Shown here: positions 51,792 through 59,695 of the stretch, piece after piece | Numbering within the stretch: position 1 is the first letter of the stretch | Layout: each line of letters starts with the position of its first letter | From: Desulfoferrobacter suflitae | Lineage (GTDB): Bacteria > Desulfobacterota > Syntrophobacteria > Syntrophobacterales > Syntrophobacteraceae | Reading direction: 5' to 3' | Length of the DNA stretch: 64,000 bases | NCBI RefSeq assembly: GCF_022603395.1 | Contig: NZ_JAIBKA010000011.1 | Coordinates: forward strand, 109,141-173,140 | The notes under the pieces: generated by a model | The model's database searches: none | Told to the model about the DNA's origin: nothing | What the model saw: only the letters and a program-made list of their open reading frames with translations | Position numbers and translations under genes: made by a program

Positions 51792-52017
51792 GTTTCCCTC
51801 CCTGTGCAAAAGTTATGACTCATTGCGCGGTACACCCTGCCGCGGGCATTCAGAGCAGCACACCGAGCCCGGCCAAGCGGCAGCCACATTTCCTTAATCC
51901 TTAAAAAGCGGGCACCTGGAAGCATGAACGCTCCCAGGTGGAAAGAGGTTATGAAAATGCGATGAGGAGAGGGATCGATCTGCCTCGGCAAGCAGTCTGG
52001 TGCGTTGGCTCCCTCCC

Positions 52018-52052
52018 AAAAAAAAATCCCTAGAGCCTTTGGCCCTAAGGAT
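52018..52052 (-). terminator. intrinsic terminator linked to the cobalamin riboswitch
   Basis: Minus-strand ATCCTTAGGGCC-AAA-GGCTCTAGGGAT hairpin (minor mismatches) followed by nine U residues. It lies between the riboswitch and cbiK, so ligand-dependent attenuation is the simplest reading. Confidence 0.8.
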
Positions 52053-52120
52053 TGCACCCTGGTTCACTTGTTCCTTGTTCGGTTCGCCGGACAGTTCCTC
52101 GCACCGACTCCCCAAACAGC

Positions 52121-52361
52121 ATCAGGCAGGTCTTCTGACTTACGGATCTTGCTACTTTCCGCGCCTTCCCGTCGACCGCGATCGGAATCGAGACATCACC
52201 AACCGGATGAGAGTCGTCGTAGGGTGTTCCTTCCGGCAGCTGACTGCTGTTTTCCGAGCTGCGTCATGACAGTGGCGTGAGCGGATTTCGTCCCCGTTTA
52301 CAGCGGCGGGACCGTTCCCGAATTGCACGGGATTCCCTTTTAAGCTCAACAGCACCTGATC
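52121..52361 (-). promoter_or_regulatory. cobalamin (B12) riboswitch
   Basis: On the minus strand it runs from GGTGCTGTTGAGCTTAAAAG through GGGAAUCCCGUGCAAUUC to the characteristic B12 box and closing stem, AGCAAGAUCCGUAAGUCAG followed by AGACCUGCCUGAU. Order and spacing fit the class. It lies about 330 bases before the cbiK ATG, with an intrinsic terminator between. High adenosylcobalamin should stop transcription into cbiK. Confidence 0.85.
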
Positions 52362-52589
52362 TGTCAGCAACAATTTGCAGTGTGCTCACAGTACCGGTTA
52401 CCGTCGCCGCTGTCAACCCCGGTTTTTCAGCAATTTTCATTTTGGCCGGGGATCGTGGTCCGCAGGGTCGATCAGGCGCGGCCTTTTGTCACGCGCTTCG
52501 CGTGATAACTCACCGGCCGGCGGGGCCTTCCTTTCTTTTTCAGACGGGAGGGTGGCATAATGGGCTCCTGCTTGCCCGGCAATTGTAAA

Positions 52590-53130
52590 CAAAGACAACC
52601 AAGGCTTCTCGACCAGGTTCGGTCGGCCATCAGACTGCGCCACTAGAGCATACGAACAGAAGAAGCCTACATTCAGTGGATCAAGCGGTACATTCCGTTT
52701 CACGACAAGCGGCATCCCCTGGACATGGGAGGTGTTGAGATCAATCGGTTTCTGGAAAGGAAGTATCCCAATGCAAATCGAGAATGGGGCCGGCAGTACG
52801 TATTTCCCGCTCAAAAGCACTCCGGCGATCCACGAACGGGACTGGATAGGCGGCATCATTGCAGCGAGGGGATTTTGCAGCGAAACATCAAGGCAGCGGC
52901 AAGAAAGACACTCATTCACAAGCCCGTAGGCCCTCACACGCTGCCATTCGTTTGCAACCCGTTTGTTGCAGAGCGGCTATGACATTCGAACAGTGCAGGA
53001 GCTTCCGAATCATAGCGATGTAAACATAACGATGGTCTACACGCATGTATTGAACAGGGGTGGCAAAGGCGTAAGCAGCCCTATGGATGAGCTTGTATCA
53101 CAACCCGGTCCGACCGTGGGTGATCTTTGA
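52590..53130 (+). pseudogene. decayed integron-type integrase (tyrosine recombinase)
   Basis: Remnant of an integron integrase. From 52590 the frame reads QRQPRLLDQVRSAIRLRH, then a TAG where the family has Tyr, then SIRTEEAYIQWIKRYIPFHD and NRFL. The central ~130 residues are missing, and the frame continues with REWGRQYVFPAQKHSGDP and KPVGPHTL. A frameshift near 52940 leads into [20 protein letters not shown] and [15 protein letters not shown], which contains the catalytic C-terminal motif. At least one stop, one deletion and one frameshift, so non-functional. Adjacent attC sites were not recognised. Confidence 0.8.
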
Positions 53131-53523
53131 CACATTTTATAGAACCGATCTAGACGGCGATTTTGCCGGATACCTCGCAGGCAGCCGTTTGTCCATAAAT
53201 AGTGTCCGGTAGTAAATCGCAAGCCAGCAGTATCGGTCTACAAATTGACTTCCGAGCGAACCTTACCTTAAACTGATTGGAGAAGAGTATGGACGTCAAC
53301 GAGAATTTTTGAGGAATATGGCAGCAAGATGAGTCAGTCAGGTGGCTGGATGAAATTCAATATAGTCCGCAGAGGAACTGGATGCTCCACATTGGTATCG
53401 GGAACAGATGGCGTTAATATTTCCAATTTTATAGGGGATTATAATCAGTTGAATTAGGGCCGCTTACTTATTCGATTTTGCTTTCTTGCCCATTTAGGAC
53501 AGGAGCACGAGGGAGGAGGCACC
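53131..53523. other. 393-base region, nothing recognised
   Basis: AT-richer than neighbouring DNA with several stops in all frames. It lies between the integrase remnant and the small CxxC gene. It may hold a decayed cassette. Confidence 0.4.
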
Positions 53524-53757
53524 ATGTCAATCAAGAATCTAGACCCTAATGGGCTCGAGCAAAACAAAGATTGGGAAGGAAACAATGCGGCTTTCACATG
53601 CCCAGTATGTCAAAAAGTATTCATCGTTAGTGATACACGTATGCATGTAGGGCCGCGCAAGGAAAAAGGTTATAGAAAATGCGCCGCTTGTGCAAGGTCA
53701 TGGGATCGTGTAACCGGAGAAAGAAAATCAGGTGGAACGGCAAGTATTGAATGGTAA
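53524..53757 (+). CDS. small CxxC hypothetical protein
   Basis: A 77-residue protein with two Cys pairs, CPVCQKVF (28-31 region) and KCAACARSW (56-59 region), a zinc-ribbon-like arrangement with an intervening basic stretch. GGGAGGAGG precedes the ATG closely. It sits between the integrase remnant and a HicAB pair and looks like a mobile-cassette gene. Family and role not recognised. Confidence 0.6.
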   Translation: MSIKNLDPNGLEQNKDWEGNNAAFTCPVCQKVFIVSDTRMHVGPRKEKGYRKCAACARSWDRVTGERKSGGTASIEW

Positions 53758-53787
53758 CTATGGGACGGAGAGCCAAAGGACGTCCCA

Positions 53788-53985
53788 ATGCCACCAATGG
53801 TGAGGGATCTGATCACCGACCTTGAAAATGCGGGTTTTGTGGACCGAGGCGGAAAGGATAGTCATCGAAACGTCGTCCACCCACAAGTGAGAAGACCGGT
53901 AACTGTATCCGGGCAACTGGGCGACGATGCCAAACAGTACCAGTTGCGAGCGGTAAGGCTTGCTATAGAGGAATCGAAGAAATGA
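53788..53985 (+). CDS. hicA: HicA-type toxin
   Basis: A 65-residue HicA. The N-terminal RDLITDLENAGFVDRGG leads into DSHRNVVHPQ, with the catalytic His region HicA uses for RNA cleavage, then RPVTVSGQLGDDAKQYQ. Usual HicA has G-S-H-x-x-F; here it is D-S-H-R-N-V, a mild change. AAAGGA lies upstream. It overlaps the HicB-type antitoxin by four bases (ATGA). HicA toxins cleave mRNA and are neutralised by the partner. Confidence 0.82.
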   Translation: MPPMVRDLITDLENAGFVDRGGKDSHRNVVHPQVRRPVTVSGQLGDDAKQYQLRAVRLAIEESKK

Positions 53986-54221
53986 AAGACAGTGCCAGAT
54001 ATATAAAGATCGTTGAGTGGTCAGAAGAAGACCAGTGCTACGTAGGCAGCTCACCAGGATTATTCTATGGAGGATGCCACGGAGACGATGAGATGGAAGT
54101 TTTCGCAGAACTGTGTCGAATTGTGGAGGAAGCGATTGCTCTCTATAAAAAGGATGGAAAGAAACTCCCACCGGCAACTTCGGGTCAGGATTTTGCCAAT
54201 AAGATGCAAAACGTTGCATAA
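53982..54221 (+). CDS. hicB: HicB-type antitoxin
   Basis: A 79-residue HicB-family protein: IVEWSEEDQCYVGSSPGLFYGGCHGDDEMEVFAELC resembles the partial RNase-H fold of HicB antitoxins (YVGxxPGL motif). The C-terminal DNA-binding part is short, with no HTH visible. Translationally coupled to hicA through ATGA. It would neutralise the toxin and may repress its own promoter. The pair sits in a decayed mobile region, which toxin-antitoxin genes often stabilise. Confidence 0.78.
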   Translation: MKDSARYIKIVEWSEEDQCYVGSSPGLFYGGCHGDDEMEVFAELCRIVEEAIALYKKDGKKLPPATSGQDFANKMQNVA

Positions 54222-54851
54222 CGTGTCATTCCAGTGGAACCTCGCAGCGCAGGCGCTTGCGCAGCCCTATTCCGATTCGGCTACCATTGGGGAACGCTTC
54301 GAAATTTGGTATATTGGCGATATTGAAAATGCCCCTTTTAGAATAGGCAGAAAGTTGAGATCTGGTATAAAAATATCTCTTAGATGCCCTGACATAGCAC
54401 CTCAGGGTGGAGTGCTCTTCGGTCCCTGCGACAGATGAAAATCCATCTGAAAAGCGACGAACGGATATTGGGTGACAGCGAATTTGTTGACTCTGTTCTT
54501 GCCGCGGCCCGGCAGACGATGCAGCGACAATAGGTGATAGGAAATCGTTTTTTTGAGGTTTTTTGAAAGCAGGTGTTGGTGGTACTGTCAAGGGCAAGTC
54601 AAGGCCATTTTTGTGCGGATTTCATGGTGAGCAATGACAAACAGCACCACGGTGTGGCACCGTGGCGGTTGCATGATCGGCATATTTCGACGCAGATCGA
54701 GTTTCGCGCACGTTTTCTGGTTTGTGGAGGAGTTGAAAGAGGGTATTTGACCGCGTTAGCGGGCAGACTACTCCTGTGGTAGCCGGTCAGGGATTTGTCC
54801 AGCGCCCTGGTTTAGTGGTATCTGTAGGCGGGCTCTTCATATCCGGACCGG
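54222..54851. other. 630-base region with transposase scraps
   Basis: Holds one short fragment of a REP-associated (Y1) transposase C terminus and otherwise nothing recognised. The right end has a CACGCC-AA-GGCGTG dyad at 54853-54866, at the boundary of the IS91-type remnant. Confidence 0.45.
54435..54533 (+). pseudogene. C-terminal scrap of a REP-associated Y1 transposase
   Basis: A 32-residue frame reading MKIHLKSDERILGDSEFVDS and on to QRQ. DERILGxxxFV is typical of the C terminus of REP-associated tyrosine transposases. The preceding sequence reads GGVLFGPCDR in another segment of the same region. Only the tail remains. Confidence 0.5.
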
Positions 54852-55470
54852 TCACGCCAAGGCGTGGGCGAAATCTTCGATGACAACCGGCCCATCGCCA
54901 GGTGTTTTGGTTTTTCCCTCATGAAGATCTGGGTGCTGTTTCCACAGTCCCAGATGGCCGAGGATGCGCTCGATCACGGCGGGTTCGTGAATCAGGCTTA
55001 TGATCTTCATGTCATGGCCGCAGCGGGGACAAGTCAAGGGATCCACCTCGTAGATCTTCTTTATCAAGTCTCGCCAGTCACGCCATGGGCGTGATTGATG
55101 GGATGCGCGCAGGCTGGTAGTCTGAGACATCAAGTCCCGCTCAAAGCGGGATCACTTCATTGGCGTTCTCGCCCTGGGGCGGCTCATCCCCGGGCCTTAA
55201 AACACCTTTCTTGATTCTGTCTCCTCTGCTTCTACTGGAATACCACCCATAGTATCTGACCATCTGAAAATGCTTATCCGGGATATGCTGAGTGATGGCG
55301 GCGATGAATTCCTCGGCGGTGAAGATCTCGAAGTTTTTCTTGTTGCACCCGTGAGTCATCGCCGATCGATAGAGGACTTTGCCTGTGTCCTTCAGGTAGG
55401 TAATCTTCTGCTCCGAGAAGGCGTTTCGGAGGATATATTCCGCCAGCGCCTGCTGCCCGTCCCGATTATC
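54852..55470 (-). pseudogene. IS91-type transposase remnant
   Basis: Two pieces in different frames of an IS91/IS801-type (Y2) transposase C-terminal region. The first (55470 to 55141) reads ALAEYILRNAFSEQKITYL, FEIFTAEEFIAAITQHIPDK and VRYYGWYSSRSRGDR; the second (55133 to 54852) reads DLIKKIYEVDPLTCPRCG, with the C-terminal zinc motif, and LIHEPAVIERILGHLGLW. A stop and a one-base frame change separate them, and the catalytic N-terminal part is absent. It follows directly in frame on the SLC13 fragment, making a chimeric ORF, and is not functional as a transposase. Confidence 0.8.
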
Positions 55471-55851
55471 TAAAATGAACATGACGGAAGGGTCCATGAA
55501 GTCCTTGAAGGCTTCCTTTGCAGGACGAATTGCAGAAAGACCCTGCATCACACCAATGACAATGCTGGTGATGCCGATTGGCAAAACCTCGAAGACCCAC
55601 AACACTCCGGCCAGCAAGAACAGACCGATGGACGCCTTTCCCTCCTGAGTGAGATCGAACACTTTGCCCGTTGGGTCAACGGCACTGCTCCAGGGCGGCA
55701 TCAAATAAATGTAGAGAAAGAGTCCAAAACCGGCCAGAATGATCAAAATTCTCTACCAATCGATGGATCTGAGATTGTTCGCCAAAACCTCCAGACCATT
55801 TCGGGTGCCTGCCAAATGATCAAGCCGCTTTGTTCTGGTCAAAGTCTGCAT
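55471..55851 (-). pseudogene. broken SLC13/DASS-type anion:sodium symporter (N-terminal part)
   Basis: Reads from an ATG at 55851 (MQTLTRTKRLDHLAG) through an in-frame TAG at 55753-55755, where the family has a Trp or similar residue (IDW then RILIILAG), to the membrane segments GLFLYIYLMPPW and ASIGLFLLAGVLWVFEVLPIG. It stops at about residue 127, at the junction with the IS91-type remnant. SLC13 proteins import sulfate or dicarboxylates. The downstream two thirds are missing. It is preceded by a small membrane protein and a receiver gene that probably belonged to the same unit. Confidence 0.75.
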
Positions 55852-55918
55852 CGTTTGGTCCTTCCCCAAAACTATTCCGATACGACAGCCAACCACAGCA
55901 CTTCCAAGATGTTTGATT

Positions 55919-56083
55919 TCATCTCTTGGCCTTCGACACCTTCATGGGAGCACTCCTTTCATACGGCGGCTCCTCCCTGGAGCCAGGGTTCTTTTTGCTG
56001 TAGCGCACTGAGTAAATGATAAAGAGAAGCATCGGCACGCACACAATCATCAGTCCAATGAGTTCGGATGCATTTAACGACAT
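55919..56083 (-). CDS. small single-helix membrane protein
   Basis: A 54-residue protein with one membrane helix (about residues 7-25, ELIGLMIVCVPMLLFIIY) and a basic C-terminal tail. Start at 56083 with GAGGAG upstream; the frame extends to 56122 without a site. It lies between a receiver gene and the broken SLC13 gene, and may have been a small subunit or accessory of that transporter. No family recognised. Confidence 0.55.
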   Translation of the reverse strand: MSLNASELIGLMIVCVPMLLFIIYSVRYSKKNPGSREEPPYERSAPMKVSKAKR

Positions 56084-56118
56084 GATATGACTCCTCATGT
56101 GTTTAGGTGGCCATTTCC

Positions 56119-56505
56119 TCATTGCTCACAACCTGCTGGGTTGGAGGTGGAAATCAATTGCTCAAAAACCTGATAAACCTTTTCAAAGTCCCCCGACTTA
56201 TCAAAGAAAAAGTCCGCTCCCAAATGCATACATCGCTGCCGGTATTGAGGATAAGGATAGTTGGTCAAGATAATGACCAACGGCTTTTGGCTCGCTTTGT
56301 TGATTTCCGCCAGAACGTCAATTCCGCTGCCGCCCGGCATGCGGATATCCAGAATCACCGCATCCGGCCTCAATTCCCGGATGGCTTGGGTGGCAAGCTG
56401 AGCATTTTCGGCGAATCCGATAATCTCAACCCCTTGCAAATCGAAAAGCATGCTACCCAATCGCTCGCGTACAATGGCAGAATCGTCTGCTATAAAAACT
56501 TTCAT
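56119..56505 (-). CDS. single-domain response regulator (receiver only)
   Basis: A 128-residue receiver of the NarL type. DD at residues 7-8, phospho-acceptor D53 (VILDIRMPG), Thr in IILTNYPYP, and Lys in FFDKSGDF. There is no HTH or other output domain, so it acts by contact or phosphotransfer. It is the first gene of the minus-strand unit with the small membrane protein and the broken SLC13 gene. A TAGGACAAA site lies 116-135 bases upstream, shared with the neighbouring NarL-type system. Confidence 0.85.
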   Translation of the reverse strand: MKVFIADDSAIVRERLGSMLFDLQGVEIIGFAENAQLATQAIRELRPDAVILDIRMPGGSGIDVLAEINKASQKPLVIILTNYPYPQYRQRCMHLGADFFFDKSGDFEKVYQVFEQLISTSNPAGCEQ

Positions 56506-56620
56506 GATCTCACTTGCTGCAGGAGAAACAACCGTGTTTTCGACTGATTAATGACATGCGTGGAGGGGCGAAAAAATCGGCGGGCGTCTGATTATTCTGT
56601 CGGAAAAGACGGCCTGCGGG

Positions 56621-56640
56621 TGTCGGCCTTTGTCCTACTA
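56621..56640 (-). promoter_or_regulatory. TAGGACAAA site (copy 1)
   Basis: Minus-strand TAGTAGGACAAAGGCCGACA, sharing TAGGACAAA and CCGACA with the site at 58920-58938. Upstream of the receiver gene starting at 56505. Confidence 0.45.
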
Positions 56641-56765
56641 GGGAGAGAGTCCATGATGAATTGTTCAAACAGAAAAGCCCATCGCAACACCTTTGCGGTG
56701 GCGGCAATCAGCCTGGCGGATCGCATGTAGCAGCGCAAACGATGATATTGTTCATTAAGGACCTG

Positions 56766-57851
56766 TCAGCGGGCTTTGAAAGTTCTCCAGGAAACGATGA
56801 GCAGCGTCAGAACGGTAATGGGAATAACAAAGCCGAGCATTGTCCTGCTGAATAGGGGAAGCATCTGATGGTGCATTGAATTGAGTATCAGGTAGCAGCT
56901 GTAAATTATGTAATAGACAAAAAAGCAGAGCCCTTCCCATTGAGATATCCTGCTGCCGGTGAAAAAAATGGGCAGACAGGCAACAGAGACCGCGGTCATA
57001 ACTGGGATGTCGAAGCGTTCCGCCGCCGCGGAGACCTCTATCCCGCTGACCGCGACGGCGCTGGAAAGCCCCAGCACCGCCAGGATGTTAAAAATGTTGC
57101 TGCCCACGACGTTGCCCACCGCAATGTCGCGCTCGCCTCGCAAACTGGCAACCACCGAAGTAGCGAGCTCAGGCAGGGAAGTGCCGGCGGCAACCACAGT
57201 CAATCCGATCACCAGTTCACTGTTATTAAAGGCCTGGGCCATGGAGACGGCGCCTTGCACCAGCCAGCGCGAGCCGATAACCAGCAGCACCAGTCCCAAA
57301 GCGATCAGCGCCAGATTGCAGCCTATGCGCCAAGGCGAACTCGATTCCCTGACCTCAGTGCTCTCAGGTCGATCATTGCTCTGTTGTCTTGTTGTGAGTT
57401 CAATGTGGATCAGAGCATACGTGTAGGCCAGAATACACAGAAACAGAAAAACTCCATCCAGCCTGCCGATTCGCCCATCCAACGCCAGGACCCACGTGAG
57501 GACGGATGCGCCGATCATGATGGGGACGTCCAGTCTTACCAGTTGGCTCGAAACCGTCAGGGGAGCGATTGCCGCAGAGACACCCAGGATGAAAAGGACG
57601 TTGAAGATGTTGCTCCCAACCACATTTCCCAGTGCCAGGTTGGGCTGGTCCATGAGGCTCGAGTGAACACTCACCGCCATTTCAGGGGAACTGGTGCCAT
57701 AGGCGACCACCGTCAGTCCAACAATGAGAGGGGCAACCCCCAGGGCTGCCGCCAGCTTTGACGCACCTCTCACCAGCGCTTCGGCGCCAATGATCAGCAG
57801 CAGGAGGCCGCTCACAAACAGAAGGTAAATGGAACCGCTCAAAACTGGCAT
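56766..57851 (-). CDS. calcium/sodium antiporter (CaCA family, YrbG type)
   Basis: A 361-residue membrane protein with ten predicted helices in two inverted halves. The alpha-repeat motifs are clear: GTSSPEMAVSVHSS with GNVVGSNIFNVLFILG in the first half, GTSLPELATSVVAS with GNVVGSNIFNILAVLG in the second. It exchanges Ca2+ (or K+) for Na+ across the inner membrane. Complete and at the family length. It is 9 bases downstream of the tatC gene on the same strand. Confidence 0.93.
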   Translation of the reverse strand: MPVLSGSIYLLFVSGLLLLIIGAEALVRGASKLAAALGVAPLIVGLTVVAYGTSSPEMAVSVHSSLMDQPNLALGNVVGSNIFNVLFILGVSAAIAPLTVSSQLVRLDVPIMIGASVLTWVLALDGRIGRLDGVFLFLCILAYTYALIHIELTTRQQSNDRPESTEVRESSSPWRIGCNLALIALGLVLLVIGSRWLVQGAVSMAQAFNNSELVIGLTVVAAGTSLPELATSVVASLRGERDIAVGNVVGSNIFNILAVLGLSSAVAVSGIEVSAAAERFDIPVMTAVSVACLPIFFTGSRISQWEGLCFFVYYIIYSCYLILNSMHHQMLPLFSRTMLGFVIPITVLTLLIVSWRTFKAR

Positions 57852-57859
57852 CCTGTTTA

Positions 57860-58627
57860 TCAGCCGGAAGAAATCTGCAGACCTGCCCCCTCAACCTTGC
57901 CGTGCTTGCGCGTGGTAAAATGGGCAATCCATATACTGATCTCATAGAGCAAAAGCAAGGGACCAGCCATTAAGGTTTGCGTGAAAGCGTCCGGAGTCGG
58001 GGTCAACACCGCCGCCACTATGAATATGAGGAGGATCGCATAGCGACGCTGCTTCCTCATGAATTTAGCGTCAATGAGGCCCAGTTTGGTGAGGAAGAAG
58101 ATGAAAATAGGCAGTTCAAAGATGATCCCGAAGGCCAGAAGGAATCGGGCCGAGAAAGAAAGGTATTCTCTGATGCTGATCATGGGCGCCAGATGATCGC
58201 TGGAAAAAGAAGTGAAAAATTTGAAAGCCTGCGGAAAGACCAAAAAGTAGGCAAACAACGACCCGGCCACATAAAAAAGGGTTGAAAACAGCAGCAGCGG
58301 AAAACCGCATATCCTTTCGTGACGACATAAACTCGGCGCCACAAGCGTCCATAGTTCAAACAGAATCAGAGGCATGGCCAAAGCTGTGCCGGCGATCAGG
58401 GAGACCTTCAAATAGGTCATGAATGCTTCGTGAGGGGCGGTGTAGAGCAGTTTTTCGAATCCCCCGTGCGGCAACGCCGCAATCATCGGCTTCATGAGCA
58501 CCGCAAATAGACGTTCTTTGAAACAGTAGGCTATCAGCACACCTGCAGCGATGGCACAGACACAAATGATCAGCTTTCGTCGCAGTTCCCCAAGGTCCAG
58601 CTTAAGCGGCAACACATGATTTTTCAT
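57860..58627 (-). CDS. tatC: TatC: twin-arginine translocase subunit
   Basis: About 255 residues with six membrane helices. TatC features: N-terminal LDLGELRRKLIICVC, the FEKLLYTAPHEAFMTYLKVSL region, and FSARFLLAFGIIFELPIFIFFLTKLG with the conserved Glu/Pro, and LTPTPDAFTQ. Forms the receptor for twin-arginine signal peptides with TatA/TatB, which are not adjacent. Start at 58627 chosen from the family pattern; the frame runs to 58726, so the start is moderately uncertain. It precedes the CaCA antiporter by 8 bases; a TAGGACAAA site lies 293 bases upstream. Confidence 0.9.
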   Translation of the reverse strand: MKNHVLPLKLDLGELRRKLIICVCAIAAGVLIAYCFKERLFAVLMKPMIAALPHGGFEKLLYTAPHEAFMTYLKVSLIAGTALAMPLILFELWTLVAPSLCRHERICGFPLLLFSTLFYVAGSLFAYFLVFPQAFKFFTSFSSDHLAPMISIREYLSFSARFLLAFGIIFELPIFIFFLTKLGLIDAKFMRKQRRYAILLIFIVAAVLTPTPDAFTQTLMAGPLLLLYEISIWIAHFTTRKHGKVEGAGLQISSG

Positions 58628-58995
58628 CAGATGGGAAGTCCTCACATGGAACGTTTCAAACCAGGATGGGTCTGAAGCCTTCTTTTTACCAACCCCCTGA
58701 CCGGGAAGTCGGTCACAATGAAGCATGCTATAAATGAATGGTTATGGCAGCCGGCTCTCCACTTCCGGCACCGAACACCCCGCTGGAATGCAAGCAAGCT
58801 ATACACATCCATCTCTTCCAGGGTTCTCGGAGCAGCTGCCGGAGTCAGCATCGCACGGGGCCGCAGTCAAGACTATCAGGAGCCATCTGATACTGGCGTA
58901 GGAATTCTGTCCGGTAGCCTGTCGGATTTTGTCCTACAGCAGCTGTTTGGAATACGCTCAACGCCAGAAACATGCTGAGCAGACCGATAACAACC
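58628..58995 (-). other. 368-base region upstream of tatC
   Basis: No gene seen. It holds a TAGGACAAA site (58920-58938) and a nearby TAGGA-ATTC-TGTCC half-match at 58900-58911, both near the 3' end of the NarL-type regulator gene. Confidence 0.45.
58920..58938 (-). promoter_or_regulatory. TAGGACAAA site (copy 2)
   Basis: Minus-strand TGTAGGACAAAATCCGACA. It shares TAGGACAAA-N2-CCGACA with copy 1 and lies between the NarL-type regulator gene and tatC. Confidence 0.5.
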
Positions 58996-59628
58996 TCAGT
59001 CAACCAATCGGTTTTTTACCGCATAGTGAGTCAGTTCCGCGTTGGTTCTCATGTTCAGCTTTTCCAGAATTCGCACCCGATAGGTACTGATGGTCTTTAT
59101 GCTGAGGACCAGCTGTTCGGCAATTTCCTTCACCGTCTTACCGGATGCAATCATGCACATCACTTGGTATTCTCTGTCTGAGAGTGCTTCGTGGAGCGGT
59201 CTCTCCGCATCACTTCGCAGGTCGAAGGCCAACTTCTCAGCCAGAGAAGCGCTCACGTATCTGCCGCCGCCAATGACCTTGCGAATCGCTTTGACCACTT
59301 CTTCCGGCACATTCTCTTTGGTGAGATATCCGGACGCGCCGGCTTTGAGCACGCGAACTGCGAACTGGTCTTCAGGGTGCATGCTCAAGACCAGGATCGG
59401 AAGTTTCGGGTACTGTTGTTTCACCTCTTTCAACACATCCAGCCCCGATCTTCCGGGCATAGTGATATCCAGCACCACAATGTCCCATTGCCCTTTTCCC
59501 AGTTGAGCAAGGAGTTCCTGACCGTTTCGGGCTTCACCAAACACTAAGGGAGAAAACTCCTCGCTGAGGATCATTTTCAACCCCTGCCGAACAATGGCAT
59601 GGTCATCAGCAACCAGCAGCCTTAGCAT
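58996..59628 (-). CDS. NarL/LuxR-type response regulator
   Basis: A 210-residue regulator. Receiver with DD at 8-9, phospho-acceptor D54 (VVLDITMPG), and Lys in LTKENVPEE; C-terminal LuxR-type HTH (LSDREYQVMCMIASGKTVKEIA, TISTYRVRILEKLNM). Start at 59628 with AGGAGA; the longer frame to 59712 is unlikely. It lies 67 bases downstream of its probable kinase. Three copies of a TAGGACAAA motif in nearby intergenic regions suggest it regulates its own operon, tatC and the receiver gene at 56.5 kb (inference). Confidence 0.9.
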   Translation of the reverse strand: MLRLLVADDHAIVRQGLKMILSEEFSPLVFGEARNGQELLAQLGKGQWDIVVLDITMPGRSGLDVLKEVKQQYPKLPILVLSMHPEDQFAVRVLKAGASGYLTKENVPEEVVKAIRKVIGGGRYVSASLAEKLAFDLRSDAERPLHEALSDREYQVMCMIASGKTVKEIAEQLVLSIKTISTYRVRILEKLNMRTNAELTHYAVKNRLVD

Positions 59629-59695
59629 GTCTATCTCCTGTAAAAAGCAAAGAGCCGCATCCGGTTCGATAGCTCTGCAGGACAATGAACCGCAA

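Noticed and set aside
52437..52937. 166-codon minus-strand frame near the riboswitch
   Set aside because: It overlaps the integrase remnant in antisense; no motif or ribosome-binding site.
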